NCBI GenBank assembly: GCA_029863005.1 | Contig: JAOTWF010000004.1 | Coordinates: 1-64,000 of the forward strand | Length of the DNA stretch: 64,000 bases | Reading direction: 5' to 3' | DNA from: Gammaproteobacteria bacterium | GTDB lineage: Bacteria; Pseudomonadota; Gammaproteobacteria; Acidiferrobacterales; Sulfurifustaceae | Program-made: the position numbers and the translations under genes | The notes under the pieces: generated by a model | What the model was told of the DNA's origin: nothing | Databases searched by the model: none | The model's input: only the letters and a program-made list of their open reading frames with translations | Shown here: positions 42,902 to 53,900 of the stretch, piece after piece | How the letters are laid out: each line of letters starts with the position of its first letter | How positions within the stretch are numbered: position 1 is the stretch's first letter

Positions 42902-43875
42902 GGCGCCGGCATCGCATTCAGCACGAGCGTTTTCAGCGCCGCGATGAAGCGCGGATGCGTGTTCAGCGCCGGGACCACCCGGTAGTGTGTAATGCCCTGC
43001 GCGCGCGCCAGTTCGGCGTAGGTAATGCCAAGCTCGAACAGGGTTTCGACGTGGTCCGACACGAAGGCGATAGGATACACCAGCATCTGTTTTACTCCGG
43101 CTTTGGCCTTGTCGCGGATGACGTCATCGGTGTAGGGCCGCAGCCATTCGAGTGGCCCGACCCGGCTCTGGTAGCACAGCGTGGTGTGCGGCCAGTTCAA
43201 TTGCGCACTCACGGCTTCGTAGGTGGCGCGAATTTGGCGCTCGTAGGGATCCCCGCCATTCACAATTTTCTGCGGCAGCCCGTGTGCCGAGAACAATAAT
43301 TCAATGCGCGCCGGATCGGGATCGGGAAACTTTTTCCCCTCGGCCAGAAGCGTTTCCACGATTGCGCCCTGGTAATCGGGCTGGTCGTACCATTGGCGCA
43401 CCAGCGTGATCACGGGATGGTAATGCTGGCGATCGCACTGGCGTTGGAATTCATTGTACGCGCTGCCGGTGGTGGTGATCGAATACTGTGGATACAGCGG
43501 CAGCAGCAGGACGCGCGTGAAATTCTTTTCCTTGAGTCGTGTCACGACCTCGCTCGTGAGCGGATGCCAGTAGCGCATGCACACGTGCACGTCGTAATTC
43601 CCACGGCCTTTGAGTGCCTGCTGCAAGGCCTCGGCTTGCGCGCACGTGAATTCGAGAATCGGGGATTTCCCGCCGATGGCGGCGTAGCCTGCGGCGGCTT
43701 CCGGAGCGCGGCGCCGCGCGATCAGGGACGCGAAGGGCCGCTGCGTGAGCCAGCCGAGCGGCAGGCGGAAAATATCCGGGTCGGAAAACAAGTTGAACAG
43801 GAAGGGGCGTACCGCTTCCAGCGAATCCGGCCCGCCGAGGTTGCACAGCACCACCGCCACACGTTCTGACATCAT
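42898..43875 (-). CDS. hemH: Ferrochelatase
   Basis: [31 protein letters not shown]...[23 protein letters not shown]...[17 protein letters not shown]. Confidence 0.96.
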   Translation of the reverse strand: MMSERVAVVLCNLGGPDSLEAVRPFLFNLFSDPDIFRLPLGWLTQRPFASLIARRRAPEAAAGYAAIGGKSPILEFTCAQAEALQQALKGRGNYDVHVCMRYWHPLTSEVVTRLKEKNFTRVLLLPLYPQYSITTTGSAYNEFQRQCDRQHYHPVITLVRQWYDQPDYQGAIVETLLAEGKKFPDPDPARIELLFSAHGLPQKIVNGGDPYERQIRATYEAVSAQLNWPHTTLCYQSRVGPLEWLRPYTDDVIRDKAKAGVKQMLVYPIAFVSDHVETLFELGITYAELARAQGITHYRVVPALNTHPRFIAALKTLVLNAMPAP

Positions 43876-43967
43876 TGGAATTCTACCGCCGCCACTGCGG
43901 TTTCACCACGAAGGGGAACATGCGATCATTGCCCCCTCGTCCCCTTGACCGGCAGCGAGAGGCAGAC

Positions 43968-44132
43968 ATGAAGGCGTACATGTGCGTGATCTGTGGTTTT
44001 GTCTACGAAGAAGAGAAGGGCCGGCCGGAAGAAGGCATTCCTCCCGGGACCCTGTGGAAGGATGTGCCGGAGAACTGGAAATGTCCCGATTGCGGCGCGG
44101 CTAAATCAGATTTTGAATTGATCGAAATCTGA
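43968..44132 (+). CDS. Rubredoxin
   Basis: [54 protein letters not shown]; two CxxC motifs. Confidence 0.96.
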   Translation: MKAYMCVICGFVYEEEKGRPEEGIPPGTLWKDVPENWKCPDCGAAKSDFELIEI

Positions 44133-44232
44133 GCCATTTCTCGGGCGCGGCAGACGGGTCGTGGGCTACAATAGAATGGTGTCTCGTTGCTCCGAATAAC
44201 CAGGGAACAAGGCTGTCCAAGGCAGGGAAACC

Positions 44233-46659
44233 ATGAACACCGCCATCTGGATCCTGATCGCCGTGGTAACGGTCTGGGGGCTCGCCGCGCAACGTGTCCC
44301 CGGACTCGTGTGGGCCACGGCGCTGGCCGCCGCCATTGCCCTGTGGGATGCCTTCTTCCATCCACCTACTCCGCTGTGGCTGGCCGCGTGGGCATTTTTT
44401 CTTGTCATATTTCTCCCGCTGGCGATCCCGCCTTTCCGCCGCGCGCTCATCAGCGGGCCGTTGTTGCGCGTATTCAAGAAAATCATGCCGGCCATGTCGG
44501 ACACCGAGCGCGTGGCGCTTGAGGCCGGTACCGTGTGGTGGGAGGCGGAACTCTTCGGCGGCGACCCGGACTGGGACCAGTTGTTCAACCTCCCGCAACC
44601 GGCACTCACGGACGAGGAACAGGCTTTTCTCGACGGACCGGTGGAAGAGCTCTGCGCCATGCTCGATGACTGGAAGATCACCCATGAGCATCGCGATCTG
44701 CCGCCGAAAGTTTGGCGCTTCATGAAGGACAAGGGTTTCTTCGGGATGATCATCCCGAAGCAATATGGTGGTCTGGAATTTTCCGCGCAGGCGCATTCCG
44801 CGGTGGTGGTGAAGGTCTCGAGCCGTTCGATCACGGCCGGCGTCACCGTCATGGTGCCGAACTCGCTCGGGCCGGCGGAATTACTGCTGCACTATGGCAC
44901 GGATCAGCAGAAAAAACATTATCTCCCGGGGCTCGCCAGCGGCAAGGAAGTGCCGTGCTTCTCCCTCACCGGTCCCGAGGCCGGCTCGGACGCGGGCTCC
45001 ATGCCGGACCGCGGTGTGGTTTGCCGTGGCACGTTCAAGGGCAAAAAAAATGTGCTCGGTATCCGTCTCAACTGGGAGAAGCGTTATATCACGCTCGGCC
45101 CGGTGGCCACGGTGCTGGGGCTGGCCTTCCACCTGTTTGACCCGGATCACCTGCTCGGCGAAGAAGCGGACCTCGGCATCACGCTGGCGCTGATTCCCAC
45201 CAAAACACCGGGCGTGAAAATCGGCACGCGTCACAACCCGCTCAACATCGTGTTCCAGAATGGGCCTAACTGGGGCGAAAATGTTTTCATCCCGCTCGAC
45301 TGGGTCATCGGTGGACGCGAGGGCGTGGGCCAAGGCTGGCGCATGCTGATGCAGTCGCTTGCCGCCGGTCGTTCAATATCGCTGCCCGCGCTTTCCAGCG
45401 GCGCCGGGAAGGTGGCGAGCCGTGCCACCGGCGCGTACGCGCGCATCCGACGCCAGTTCAAACTTCCCATTGGCAAGTTCGAGGCCGTGGAGGAAGGGCT
45501 CGGGCGCATCGCTGGCTTTACTTATATGATGGATGCGGCGCGCACGCTCACCGCACGCGCCGTGGACCTCGGCGAAAAACCCTCGGTGGCCTCGGCCATC
45601 GTCAAATATCAGCTTACCGAACACATGCGTCGCGTGGTGGACGACGCCATGGACATCCAGGGGGGTTCCGGTATCTGCCTTGGGCCGCGCAATTTCATGG
45701 GGCGCGTGTACCAGGCGGTGCCCATCAGCATCACGGTCGAAGGCGCCAACTTGCTAACGCGCGCGCTCATAATTTACGGCCAGGGGGCAGTGCGTTGCCA
45801 TCCCTACGTGCTGCAGGAGCTGCACGCGGTGTCAGAGCCGGACATCCGGCGTGCGGTCAAAGACTTTGACAACGCCATCTTCGGGCATATCCGCTACACG
45901 ATCAGCAGCGTCGCGCGTGCTTTCTGGTTGGGGCTGACCAGCGCGCACCTCGCGCGCCCCCCCGTGCGCGGACCCGCACGGCGCTACGTGCAGAAGCTCA
46001 CGCGTTTGTCTTGCGCCTTCGCGCTGATTTCCGACATGGCCATGCTGACGCTGGGCGGCTCACTCAAGCGCAAGGAAAAGATTTCCGGTCGCTTTGCCGA
46101 CGCGCTGAGTTATTTGTATCTGGCTTCGGCGGTGATCAAGCGCTTTGAGGACGATGAACGTCCGGAGACGGACGTTCCGTTGATGCGCTTTGCCTGTCAA
46201 TACTGTCTGCACGAGTCGGAGAAATCGCTGGTGGTGATCCTCAAAAATTTCCCCCATCCCTTTCTGGCCTGGCTTCTGGGCGGTCTGGTGTTCCCGGCCG
46301 GACGGCGTAACCATGTTCCGGACGACAGCCTCGGCCATGATTGCGCGCAAATTTTGCTCGAGCCTTCGACGGCGCGCGACCGTCTGACACGGGGGATCTA
46401 TATGCCGAAGACCACACGCGAAGCGCTGGGCCGGCTCGAGGACGCCCTACCCAAGGTTATTGCCGCGGAACCGCTGGAGCGCAAACTGACTAAATTGGTT
46501 GATGAACAGCCGCTGCTGCACGGCCAATTCGAGGAGCAGGTGAAAGCAGCGCTGGAGCAGAATATATTGAGCAACGGTGAGGCGAAGTTGCTGCGCGCCG
46601 CGCACGCCGCCCGGCGCGACGTGATCGCGGTGGATGATTTTCCCGCCGAGGGATTTTAG
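44233..46659 (+). CDS. fadE: Acyl-CoA dehydrogenase, FadE type
   Basis: 808 aa with N-terminal TM helices; GFFGMIIPKQYGGLEFSAQAHS...CFSLTGPEAGSDAGSMPD...VDDAMDIQGGSGICLGPRNF. Confidence 0.96.
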   Translation: MNTAIWILIAVVTVWGLAAQRVPGLVWATALAAAIALWDAFFHPPTPLWLAAWAFFLVIFLPLAIPPFRRALISGPLLRVFKKIMPAMSDTERVALEAGTVWWEAELFGGDPDWDQLFNLPQPALTDEEQAFLDGPVEELCAMLDDWKITHEHRDLPPKVWRFMKDKGFFGMIIPKQYGGLEFSAQAHSAVVVKVSSRSITAGVTVMVPNSLGPAELLLHYGTDQQKKHYLPGLASGKEVPCFSLTGPEAGSDAGSMPDRGVVCRGTFKGKKNVLGIRLNWEKRYITLGPVATVLGLAFHLFDPDHLLGEEADLGITLALIPTKTPGVKIGTRHNPLNIVFQNGPNWGENVFIPLDWVIGGREGVGQGWRMLMQSLAAGRSISLPALSSGAGKVASRATGAYARIRRQFKLPIGKFEAVEEGLGRIAGFTYMMDAARTLTARAVDLGEKPSVASAIVKYQLTEHMRRVVDDAMDIQGGSGICLGPRNFMGRVYQAVPISITVEGANLLTRALIIYGQGAVRCHPYVLQELHAVSEPDIRRAVKDFDNAIFGHIRYTISSVARAFWLGLTSAHLARPPVRGPARRYVQKLTRLSCAFALISDMAMLTLGGSLKRKEKISGRFADALSYLYLASAVIKRFEDDERPETDVPLMRFACQYCLHESEKSLVVILKNFPHPFLAWLLGGLVFPAGRRNHVPDDSLGHDCAQILLEPSTARDRLTRGIYMPKTTREALGRLEDALPKVIAAEPLERKLTKLVDEQPLLHGQFEEQVKAALEQNILSNGEAKLLRAAHAARRDVIAVDDFPAEGF

Positions 46660-46685
46660 AAAGGAAATAGGCAGGTAAGCGCAGA

Positions 46686-47981
46686 ATGAATGGAGTCAAG
46701 GTTTATGTTGTCGATGGCGCCCGCACACCGTTTCTGAAGGCGCGCACCGAGCCGGGGCCGTTTTCGGCCTCCGATCTGGCCGTGGCGTGCGCGCGGCCGG
46801 TGCTGGCGCGCCAGCCTTTTAAGGCATCGCAGATTGATGAAGTCATCGTCGGCTGCGTCATCCCGGCGGCGGATGAGGCCAACATCGCGCGCCTGATCGC
46901 GCTGCGCCTCGGCTGCGGCAAGCGCGTGCCGGCACACACGGTCCAGCGCAACTGCGCCTCGGGTTTGCAGGCCGTGGCCTCCGCGGCTGAGCGCATCGTG
47001 CTTGGCCGGGCGAACCTCGTGCTCGCGGGGGGCACCGAGGCCATGAGCCGCGCGCCCATCCAGTGGAACAATTCCATGAGCGGCTGGCTTGGCAAGATGC
47101 TGCGCGCGCGCAATACGTGGCAGCGATTGCAGGCACTGGCACGGTTCCGTCCTGCACTGCTGAAGCCAGTGTATGCCTTGCTGCTCGGATTGACTGACCC
47201 GCTGGTGAAGTTGTCCATGGGGCAGACCGCGGAAATTCTCGCGCATCGCTTCGGTATCAGTCGCGAAAGCCAGGATGTATATGCCCTCAACAGCCACAAA
47301 CGGCTAGCGGCGGCGTTCGATGGCGGCACCATGAACACGGAAGTCGAAACACTCTACGACTTGCGTGAAAATTTTTACACCGAGGACACCGGCCTGCGCC
47401 GTGACACCGATCTCGACCAGCTGGCGAAATTGCGACCCGTGTTCGATCGCAAGTACGGCCAGGTGACCTCCGGCAACAGTTCGCAGGTCACCGACGGGGC
47501 GGCCATGTTGCTGCTCGCGAGCGAATCAGCGGTCAAGGAACATGGATTGAATGTGCTCGGTGAGTGGGTGGATCACGAATGGGCCGGCGTGGACCCCAGC
47601 CAGATGGGACTTGGGCCGGTGCATGCCACCTCGAAGCTGCTCGCGCGCCGCCAAATGAAAATGGGTGATCTGCAGCAAATGGAACTCAACGAGGCTTTTG
47701 CCGCGCAGGTGCTCGCGTGCCAAGCGGCATGGGACAGCGCACAGTACGCGCGCGAGGAACTGGGCCTTAGTGCGCCGCTGGGGGCCATGGACCCGGAACG
47801 CTTGAATCCCGAGGGAGGCGCCATTTCCAACGGCCACCCGGTGGGCGCCAGCGGCGCGCGGTTGGTGCTGCATCTGCTGCACGCGCTCAGGCAGAAGGGC
47901 GGCGGGCAGGGGGTCGCGACCCTGTGCATCGGCGGTGGGCAGGGCGGGGCCATGTTGCTGAGGGCCGAGGATAAAAAATAA
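46686..47981 (+). CDS. fadI: Acetyl-CoA C-acyltransferase (FadI-like thiolase)
   Basis: VYVVDGARTPFLKAR...QRNCASGLQAVASAAERI...GGTEAMSRAPI...NGHPVGASGARLVLHLL. Confidence 0.93.
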   Translation: MNGVKVYVVDGARTPFLKARTEPGPFSASDLAVACARPVLARQPFKASQIDEVIVGCVIPAADEANIARLIALRLGCGKRVPAHTVQRNCASGLQAVASAAERIVLGRANLVLAGGTEAMSRAPIQWNNSMSGWLGKMLRARNTWQRLQALARFRPALLKPVYALLLGLTDPLVKLSMGQTAEILAHRFGISRESQDVYALNSHKRLAAAFDGGTMNTEVETLYDLRENFYTEDTGLRRDTDLDQLAKLRPVFDRKYGQVTSGNSSQVTDGAAMLLLASESAVKEHGLNVLGEWVDHEWAGVDPSQMGLGPVHATSKLLARRQMKMGDLQQMELNEAFAAQVLACQAAWDSAQYAREELGLSAPLGAMDPERLNPEGGAISNGHPVGASGARLVLHLLHALRQKGGGQGVATLCIGGGQGGAMLLRAEDKK

Positions 47982-50005
47982 TGAGTAATCACTGGCACCT
48001 CGACTACCAAGGTGAACACGCGGTGTTGACGCTCGACGTGGAAGGCCAGTCGGCCAATGTCCTGTCACAGGACGTACTGCATGAATTCGAAAAGCACCTG
48101 GAAGAGCTCGAATCCAAGATGCTTGAGGGAGTCATCATCCGCTCAGGCAAGACCTCCGGTTTCATTGCCGGTGCCGATGTGCGCGAATTCGTGAAAATCA
48201 CTGAACCTGAGCGCGCCACCGAACTCGCGCAACTTGGCCAGCGGGTGCTGTCGCGTTTGGCGGATTTGCCATTCCCCTCGGTGGCGGTGATCCACGGTTT
48301 CTGCCTGGGCGGCGGGACGGAATTGGCGCTGGCTTGCAGCTATCGCATCGCGCGTGACGATCCCAGCACGCGTCTCGGCCTGCCCGAGGTGCGCCTCGGG
48401 ATTCATCCGGGTTTCGCCGGGACCGTGCGCCTGCCACCGCTGGTGGGGGATTTCGCTGCGCTCGACATGATGCTGACCGGACGTACGCTGTCTTCGCGCG
48501 AAGCGCGCCGCCGGGGCTTGGTTGATGAGGTGACGCCGGAGCGCCATCTGCTGAATGCCGCCCTGACATTCCTGAAAAATGCCCCCCCGCGGCGCAAGGC
48601 GCCATGGTACCGGCGCTTGCCTGCCTGGAAACCTCTGCGCTCCTGGGTGGTGAAGCTGATGTCCGCGCGCGTGCGGCGCAAGGCGCATCCGGATCACTAC
48701 CCGGCGCCGTGGCGGATTCTCGATCTTTGGCGCGATCGGGCCACAGAATACGAAGAGGCGGAATCGCTCGGCGAACTGCTGGTCTCCCGCACCAGTCGCA
48801 ATCTCGTGCATGTGTTTCTGCTGAGCGAGGCGCTTAAGCGTCATGGCAAGGCCAACGCGCACAACATTGAACACGTGCATGTCGTCGGTGCCGGCGTGAT
48901 GGGCGCAGACATCGCCATCTGGGCGGCGAACAAGGGATTCCGCGTGACCCTGCAGGATCGTGAGCCGGAAATCCTTGCGCGCGCGTTGAAGAAGGCCTAT
49001 GGATTTTATAAAGCCAAGCTCAAGGACCCGCGTGCGGTGCAGGAGGCCATGGACCGTTTCATACCGGATCTCGAAGGCCACGGTTTAAATTGCGCGGACC
49101 TCGTGATCGAGGCCATCGTGGAGAAGACTGGACCCAAACAGGAACTTTTCCGTGCCATCGAGAAGAAGGTCAGGCCGGAAACCTTGCTCGCCACCAACAC
49201 TTCGAGCATCCCCCTGGAGGTTATCGGCGAGGCGCTCGCCGACCCATCGCGCCTGGTGGGACTGCACTTCTTCAATCCCGTGGCGAAGATGCAACTGGTT
49301 GAGATTGTACATGGCGCCAAAACATCGGAGGCGGCCATGGCGCGCGCCCGCGCGTTCACCGGCGCCATCGAGCGCTTACCGTTGGATGTCAAAAGCAGTC
49401 CGGGATTTCTCGTCAACCGCATCCTCATGCCGTATCTGCTCGAGGCGGTGAAGATGGTGGAAGAGGGTGTGAGCGTCACGGCCATCGACAACGCCGCCAC
49501 CGAGTTCGGCATGCCCATGGGGCCGATCACACTGGCGGACACGGTTGGGCTCGACATCTGCCTCTCGGTCGCGGAGGAGTTGTCCGGGCCGCTCGGCATC
49601 GAGGTGCCGGCCCGGTTGCGCGAAGTGGTCGGCCAAGGCCATCTCGGCCGCAAGTCCGGACAGGGCTTTTACCAATATGATGCGCGTGGCCACAAGCAAA
49701 GCCTGGCGCCGGACAAAACCGCGGTTGACGTGCCCGTAACCGAACGCCTGGTCCTGCGCCTGCTCAACGAGGCCGTCGCCTGCCTGCGGGAGGGCGTGGT
49801 AGCGGATCCTGATGCCGTGGACGCCGGCATGGTCTATGGAACCGGTTTTGCGCCCTTCCTGGGCGGTCCCATGCGTTATGTCGAAAACCTGGGCGTGACG
49901 GGTATCAGCCACAGCCTGCACCGTTTGTCGCAGGAATACGGCCCGCGCTTCAATCCCGACGCCGGTTGGACCAATCCCGATTTGCTGCGATCCGGCAACG
50001 CCTGA
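47981..50005 (+). CDS. fadJ: Multifunctional enoyl-CoA hydratase/3-hydroxyacyl-CoA dehydrogenase
   Basis: GKTSGFIAGADVREF...GGGTELALACSYRIA; VVGAGVMGADIAIWAANKGF; LATNTSSIPLEVIGEAL. Confidence 0.95.
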   Translation: MSNHWHLDYQGEHAVLTLDVEGQSANVLSQDVLHEFEKHLEELESKMLEGVIIRSGKTSGFIAGADVREFVKITEPERATELAQLGQRVLSRLADLPFPSVAVIHGFCLGGGTELALACSYRIARDDPSTRLGLPEVRLGIHPGFAGTVRLPPLVGDFAALDMMLTGRTLSSREARRRGLVDEVTPERHLLNAALTFLKNAPPRRKAPWYRRLPAWKPLRSWVVKLMSARVRRKAHPDHYPAPWRILDLWRDRATEYEEAESLGELLVSRTSRNLVHVFLLSEALKRHGKANAHNIEHVHVVGAGVMGADIAIWAANKGFRVTLQDREPEILARALKKAYGFYKAKLKDPRAVQEAMDRFIPDLEGHGLNCADLVIEAIVEKTGPKQELFRAIEKKVRPETLLATNTSSIPLEVIGEALADPSRLVGLHFFNPVAKMQLVEIVHGAKTSEAAMARARAFTGAIERLPLDVKSSPGFLVNRILMPYLLEAVKMVEEGVSVTAIDNAATEFGMPMGPITLADTVGLDICLSVAEELSGPLGIEVPARLREVVGQGHLGRKSGQGFYQYDARGHKQSLAPDKTAVDVPVTERLVLRLLNEAVACLREGVVADPDAVDAGMVYGTGFAPFLGGPMRYVENLGVTGISHSLHRLSQEYGPRFNPDAGWTNPDLLRSGNA

Positions 50006-50307
50006 AATCCGCCCGGGCACTCAAGAATTGTCCTGTCTCCCTGGTCGTGCCGCTATCCTGGATCTGTCCCGGCGCGGCCAATCCCCGGGTGCAGAGCGGC
50101 GCATTGTCTGCCTCTTTGCGAATGTCTTATAACCTGCCCGGGACCTCGGGAATGACTTCCTCGGTTCTCTTTCTTTCTGTACCATCATTGTGGCGCAGTC
50201 GGGTAAAAACATAACATGTCTAGCCGCTTGCACCGTTCCCGGCCATGGCGGCGAACATTCGTAACCCTCGCTTGTGACCAGGGGGCGAACGTACTAGGAG
50301 AGACACC

Positions 50308-52290
50308 ATGAACACCACTGTTTGTGTTGCATCCCGCTTTCCCCCTCGTTTGATACTGGCCTTCGTGATGGCACTGACCGCCGGTTCGGCCCACGCGATT
50401 TCATTCGAAAGCGAATCGGGCGAAGTCAAAGGCAGCTTTGACACCACCCTCTCGTTGGGCGCTACCTGGCGCATGCAGGACCGTGATCCGTCGCTGATCG
50501 GTATCACCAATGGCGGGACGGCACGTGACGTCAATTCGGATGATGGTAATCTCAACTACAACAAGAAAGGTGTGGTGTACTCGGCGGTCAAGGCCACCCA
50601 TGACTTCGATTTGAGTTACCGGAACTACGGGATGTTCCTGCGTGGGTCGTATTTCTTCGATCCGGTTAACGAGACAAAGAATTTCCTCGGCCCCGTGGCG
50701 CGTGACCGCATGGTGGACGATGTTAATCTGCTCGACGCCTACGTGCGCGGCACCTTCGATGTCGGTGGACGCAATCTCAACCTGCGTCTCGGCAGCCAGG
50801 TGGTGAGTTGGGGCGAGAGCACGTTCATCCTGAACGGTATCAACGCTATCAACCCGGTGGACGTTTCCAAGCTGCGTGTGCCGGGCGCCGAACTCAAGGA
50901 GGGGCTGACTCCCTCGAACATGCTGTGGGCCTCGCAGGAAGTTAGCCGCAGCGTCACGGTAGAGGGTTTCGTGCTGGCCAACTGGGACAAGACCCGCATC
51001 GATCCGCGCGGCAGTTTTTTCAGCACCACCGACGTATTGTCAGATGATGGCGACAAGATCTTTATCGGCAGTGGCCGGCGCGTGGATCAACATAAACCCC
51101 AGGCACTCTTCGGAGTTATTCCCGGTTTTTCAGATGCCAGTGCGCCGGTATGGGCGCCACGTTCAGCGGATCGCAATCCAGACGACAGCGGCCAATTTGG
51201 ATTGGCCCTGCGTTGGTTCACCCCCGCGCTTAACAATACCGAGTTCGGTTTTTTTGCCATGAATTATCACAGCCGCACCCCCTTCCTCACAGCCGTGCGC
51301 GGGGCAGCGACAGTCACTGGCTTGGACGCCGCAACGGCAGGGGCGTTGGCCGCCGGGGGTTGCACACCGGCGAGCACGCTGGTGAATTTCAACGCCATGT
51401 TGAACGCGCTCGGTGCCAATCCGGGCGGCAACCCGCTGGGCCAGGGAATTTGCGTGGGCGGCGCAGCTCCACTGGTGCAGGCGAATTACTTTGCTGACTA
51501 CCCGAAGGATATTCATCTCGTTGGACTAAGTTTCAATACGCTAGGACCTGCGGGTATCGCGTTCCAGGGAGAATATTCTTATCGTTCAAATCAGCCGGTG
51601 CAGCTTGCCACCACCGAGATAATCCTCGCCGCTGGCGGATTGGCGAATAACATCACGTCGAACGGACTCACCGGGGCGGCGGCCAACACCGCGGCCGCTG
51701 GCGTGGTGCCGGGGACGGAGATCACCGGCTATCGCCGGGTGAAGATGCATCAGTTGCAGTTTACCGGAACCAAGGCCTTCGGGCCGACGCTGGGTTCTGA
51801 GCAGCTCGTCATCCTGGGTGAAGCCGGCTACAACCGCCAGGATTTGACTGACGGCCTGCTGTTTGCCGGGCCCGGCGTGTTCCTGCCGGCCGTGGGCTCA
51901 AATACCGCCACGACATCAGGTTCCACGCAACCCAACATGGAAGGGTACGCCACACGCAGTTCCTGGGGTTATCGGCTGGTGGGACGGCTCGATTATCCAA
52001 ACGCGATCGGCGCCGTCACGGTGTCTCCAAGGCTCGCCTACGCGCACGACGTCGAGGGCGTGAGTGCCACGTTCAACGAGGGCACCAAGGCCGGAACTCT
52101 CGGCGTCGGTTTCAACTATCGTCAGAACCTGCAGGCCGACATCGCCTATACCTGGTTCTGGGGGGGCCGAACCTATTCGGGCACCGATCCGGGTGCCGTG
52201 CCGGCGGGCCAGATTTCGACCTATGCCTCCAGCGCCAACCCGCTCAAGGACCGCGATTTCCTAGCGGTCAGCCTGAGTTACTCCTTCTAA
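50308..52290 (+). CDS. DUF1302-family outer-membrane beta-barrel-like protein
   Basis: ISFESESGEVKGSFDTTLSLGATWRMQDRDPSLIG...NLNYNKKGVVYSAVKATHDFDLSYRNYGMFLRGSYFFDP; terminal aromatic (F). Confidence 0.92.
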   Translation: MNTTVCVASRFPPRLILAFVMALTAGSAHAISFESESGEVKGSFDTTLSLGATWRMQDRDPSLIGITNGGTARDVNSDDGNLNYNKKGVVYSAVKATHDFDLSYRNYGMFLRGSYFFDPVNETKNFLGPVARDRMVDDVNLLDAYVRGTFDVGGRNLNLRLGSQVVSWGESTFILNGINAINPVDVSKLRVPGAELKEGLTPSNMLWASQEVSRSVTVEGFVLANWDKTRIDPRGSFFSTTDVLSDDGDKIFIGSGRRVDQHKPQALFGVIPGFSDASAPVWAPRSADRNPDDSGQFGLALRWFTPALNNTEFGFFAMNYHSRTPFLTAVRGAATVTGLDAATAGALAAGGCTPASTLVNFNAMLNALGANPGGNPLGQGICVGGAAPLVQANYFADYPKDIHLVGLSFNTLGPAGIAFQGEYSYRSNQPVQLATTEIILAAGGLANNITSNGLTGAAANTAAAGVVPGTEITGYRRVKMHQLQFTGTKAFGPTLGSEQLVILGEAGYNRQDLTDGLLFAGPGVFLPAVGSNTATTSGSTQPNMEGYATRSSWGYRLVGRLDYPNAIGAVTVSPRLAYAHDVEGVSATFNEGTKAGTLGVGFNYRQNLQADIAYTWFWGGRTYSGTDPGAVPAGQISTYASSANPLKDRDFLAVSLSYSF

Positions 52291-52320
52291 CCGGCCGCAT
52301 CGAGATCCGGGAGAACCATC

Positions 52321-53661
52321 ATGACGCAGACCAAACTTTCCGTAATCCTGGCAACCGCCGCGTTCGTTCATTTTTCTGCCGTCTCGGCCGCCGAGCTGGG
52401 CAAGGACCTCACGCCCCTCGGCGCCCAGCTTGCTGGCAACAGCGCCGGCAGCATTCCGGCCTGGGCCGGCGGGTTGACTGCGCCGGTGGCCGGCTTCAAG
52501 GCCGGTGGGCACTATCCGGATCCCTATGCCGCTGACAAACCCACACTCACCATTGACGCGGGCAATGCCGACCAGCACAAGGACAAGCTCTCGGCGGGAC
52601 AGATCGCGCTGCTGAAAAAGTACCCCACGTGGAAAATGAATGTTTATCCCACGCACCGCAGTGCCGCCTATCCCAAGGCGGTCTATGAGGCCACGGCCGC
52701 GAATGTTGGTGTTGCCAAGCTCGCGGCCGGCGGCAACGGCGTGACCGGTACCACCGCCGGCATTCCTTTTCCTGTTCCCAAGGACGGACTCGAGGCGATC
52801 TGGAACGCCTTGTTGCGCTACAAGGGTGACACCTATGCCATGACCTGGAACCAGGCGGCGGTGACGCGCGACGGCGCCTACACGCTGGTGCGGTTCGAGT
52901 ATGAGTACGATTTTTCCTACAGCAATGTCAGCAAGCCCGCCGCCGAACGCGAGCCCAATAAGCTCACTAATTTTCTCCAGATCGTCACGGCCCCGGCCCG
53001 CCTCGCCGGCCAGGTGCTGCTGGTGCACGAGACGGTGGATCAAGTGAAGCAGCCGCGAAGCGCCTGGGTCTACAACCCGGGTCAACGCCGTGTGCGCCTG
53101 GCGCCGAACGTGGCTTATGATAATCCCGGTACGGCGGCCGACGGCCTGCGCACGAGCGACGACTTCGGCATGTACAACGGTGCCACCGACCGCTACGACT
53201 GGAAACTCGTCGGCAAGCAGGAAATGTACGTCCCTTATAATTCGTACAAGCTCGGCAGCAATACGCTCAAGTACGCCGACATCCTCAAGCCCGGGCACAT
53301 CAATCCCGCATACGCGCGCTACGAGTTGCATCGCGTGTGGGTCGTCGAGGCGACCCTGAAACCGGGGGCGAGCCACATCTACAAACGCCGCACCTTCTAC
53401 CTCGACGAGGACAGTTGGGCGATTGTCGTATCTGACAAATACGACGCGCGTGACCAGTTATGGCGTGTTTCCGAGCAGCACTCGATGAATTTTTACGATG
53501 TCCCGATGTATTACGGCACGGTCGAGGTACATTCCGACCTGCAATCGGGACGTTACATTGCCATGGGCCTGCGCAACGAGGAATCCAAAGTGTACGAACC
53601 CATTCGCCGTTCGGCGGCGGATTTCACGCCGGCCAATCTGCGCAACCTCGGGACACGCTGA
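52321..53661 (+). CDS. DUF1329-family exported protein (LolA/LolB-like fold family)
   Basis: AELGKDLTPLGAQLAGNSAGSIPAWAGGLTAP...YPDPYAADKPTLTIDAGNADQHKDKLSAGQ. Confidence 0.93.
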   Translation: MTQTKLSVILATAAFVHFSAVSAAELGKDLTPLGAQLAGNSAGSIPAWAGGLTAPVAGFKAGGHYPDPYAADKPTLTIDAGNADQHKDKLSAGQIALLKKYPTWKMNVYPTHRSAAYPKAVYEATAANVGVAKLAAGGNGVTGTTAGIPFPVPKDGLEAIWNALLRYKGDTYAMTWNQAAVTRDGAYTLVRFEYEYDFSYSNVSKPAAEREPNKLTNFLQIVTAPARLAGQVLLVHETVDQVKQPRSAWVYNPGQRRVRLAPNVAYDNPGTAADGLRTSDDFGMYNGATDRYDWKLVGKQEMYVPYNSYKLGSNTLKYADILKPGHINPAYARYELHRVWVVEATLKPGASHIYKRRTFYLDEDSWAIVVSDKYDARDQLWRVSEQHSMNFYDVPMYYGTVEVHSDLQSGRYIAMGLRNEESKVYEPIRRSAADFTPANLRNLGTR

Positions 53662-53794
53662 GCGCCGACCGGCCACGCGCGATCCTCGGCTGAATGGGAC
53701 GAGGCTTGTGAGATACGCCGCTACAAAGCAGAGACTATACCGGTGTGGTCCCTGAGTGTCGCACGAGTCGTCCTCGAAGAAGCTCCCAACAAGT

Positions 53795-53900
53795 CTTGCT
53801 CCTTCTCCCTCCGGGAGAAGGCAGGGATGAGGGGGATCGAAAATTTCTTACACCGGCTACATGACCCCTTCACCCTGGTCCTCTCCCTGAAGGAAAGAAA
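53795..53900. repeat. Intergenic REP-like repeat (CCTTCTCCC/GGGAGAAGG palindrome plus 'ccccttcaccctggtcctctccct')
   Basis: Perfect 9-bp arms with tcc loop at 53801-53821; resembles widespread 'CCCCTCACCC...CTCTCCC' repeats. Confidence 0.6.

Noticed and set aside
52261-53376. 371-aa minus-strand ORF
   Set aside because: Shadow frame of the DUF1329 gene.
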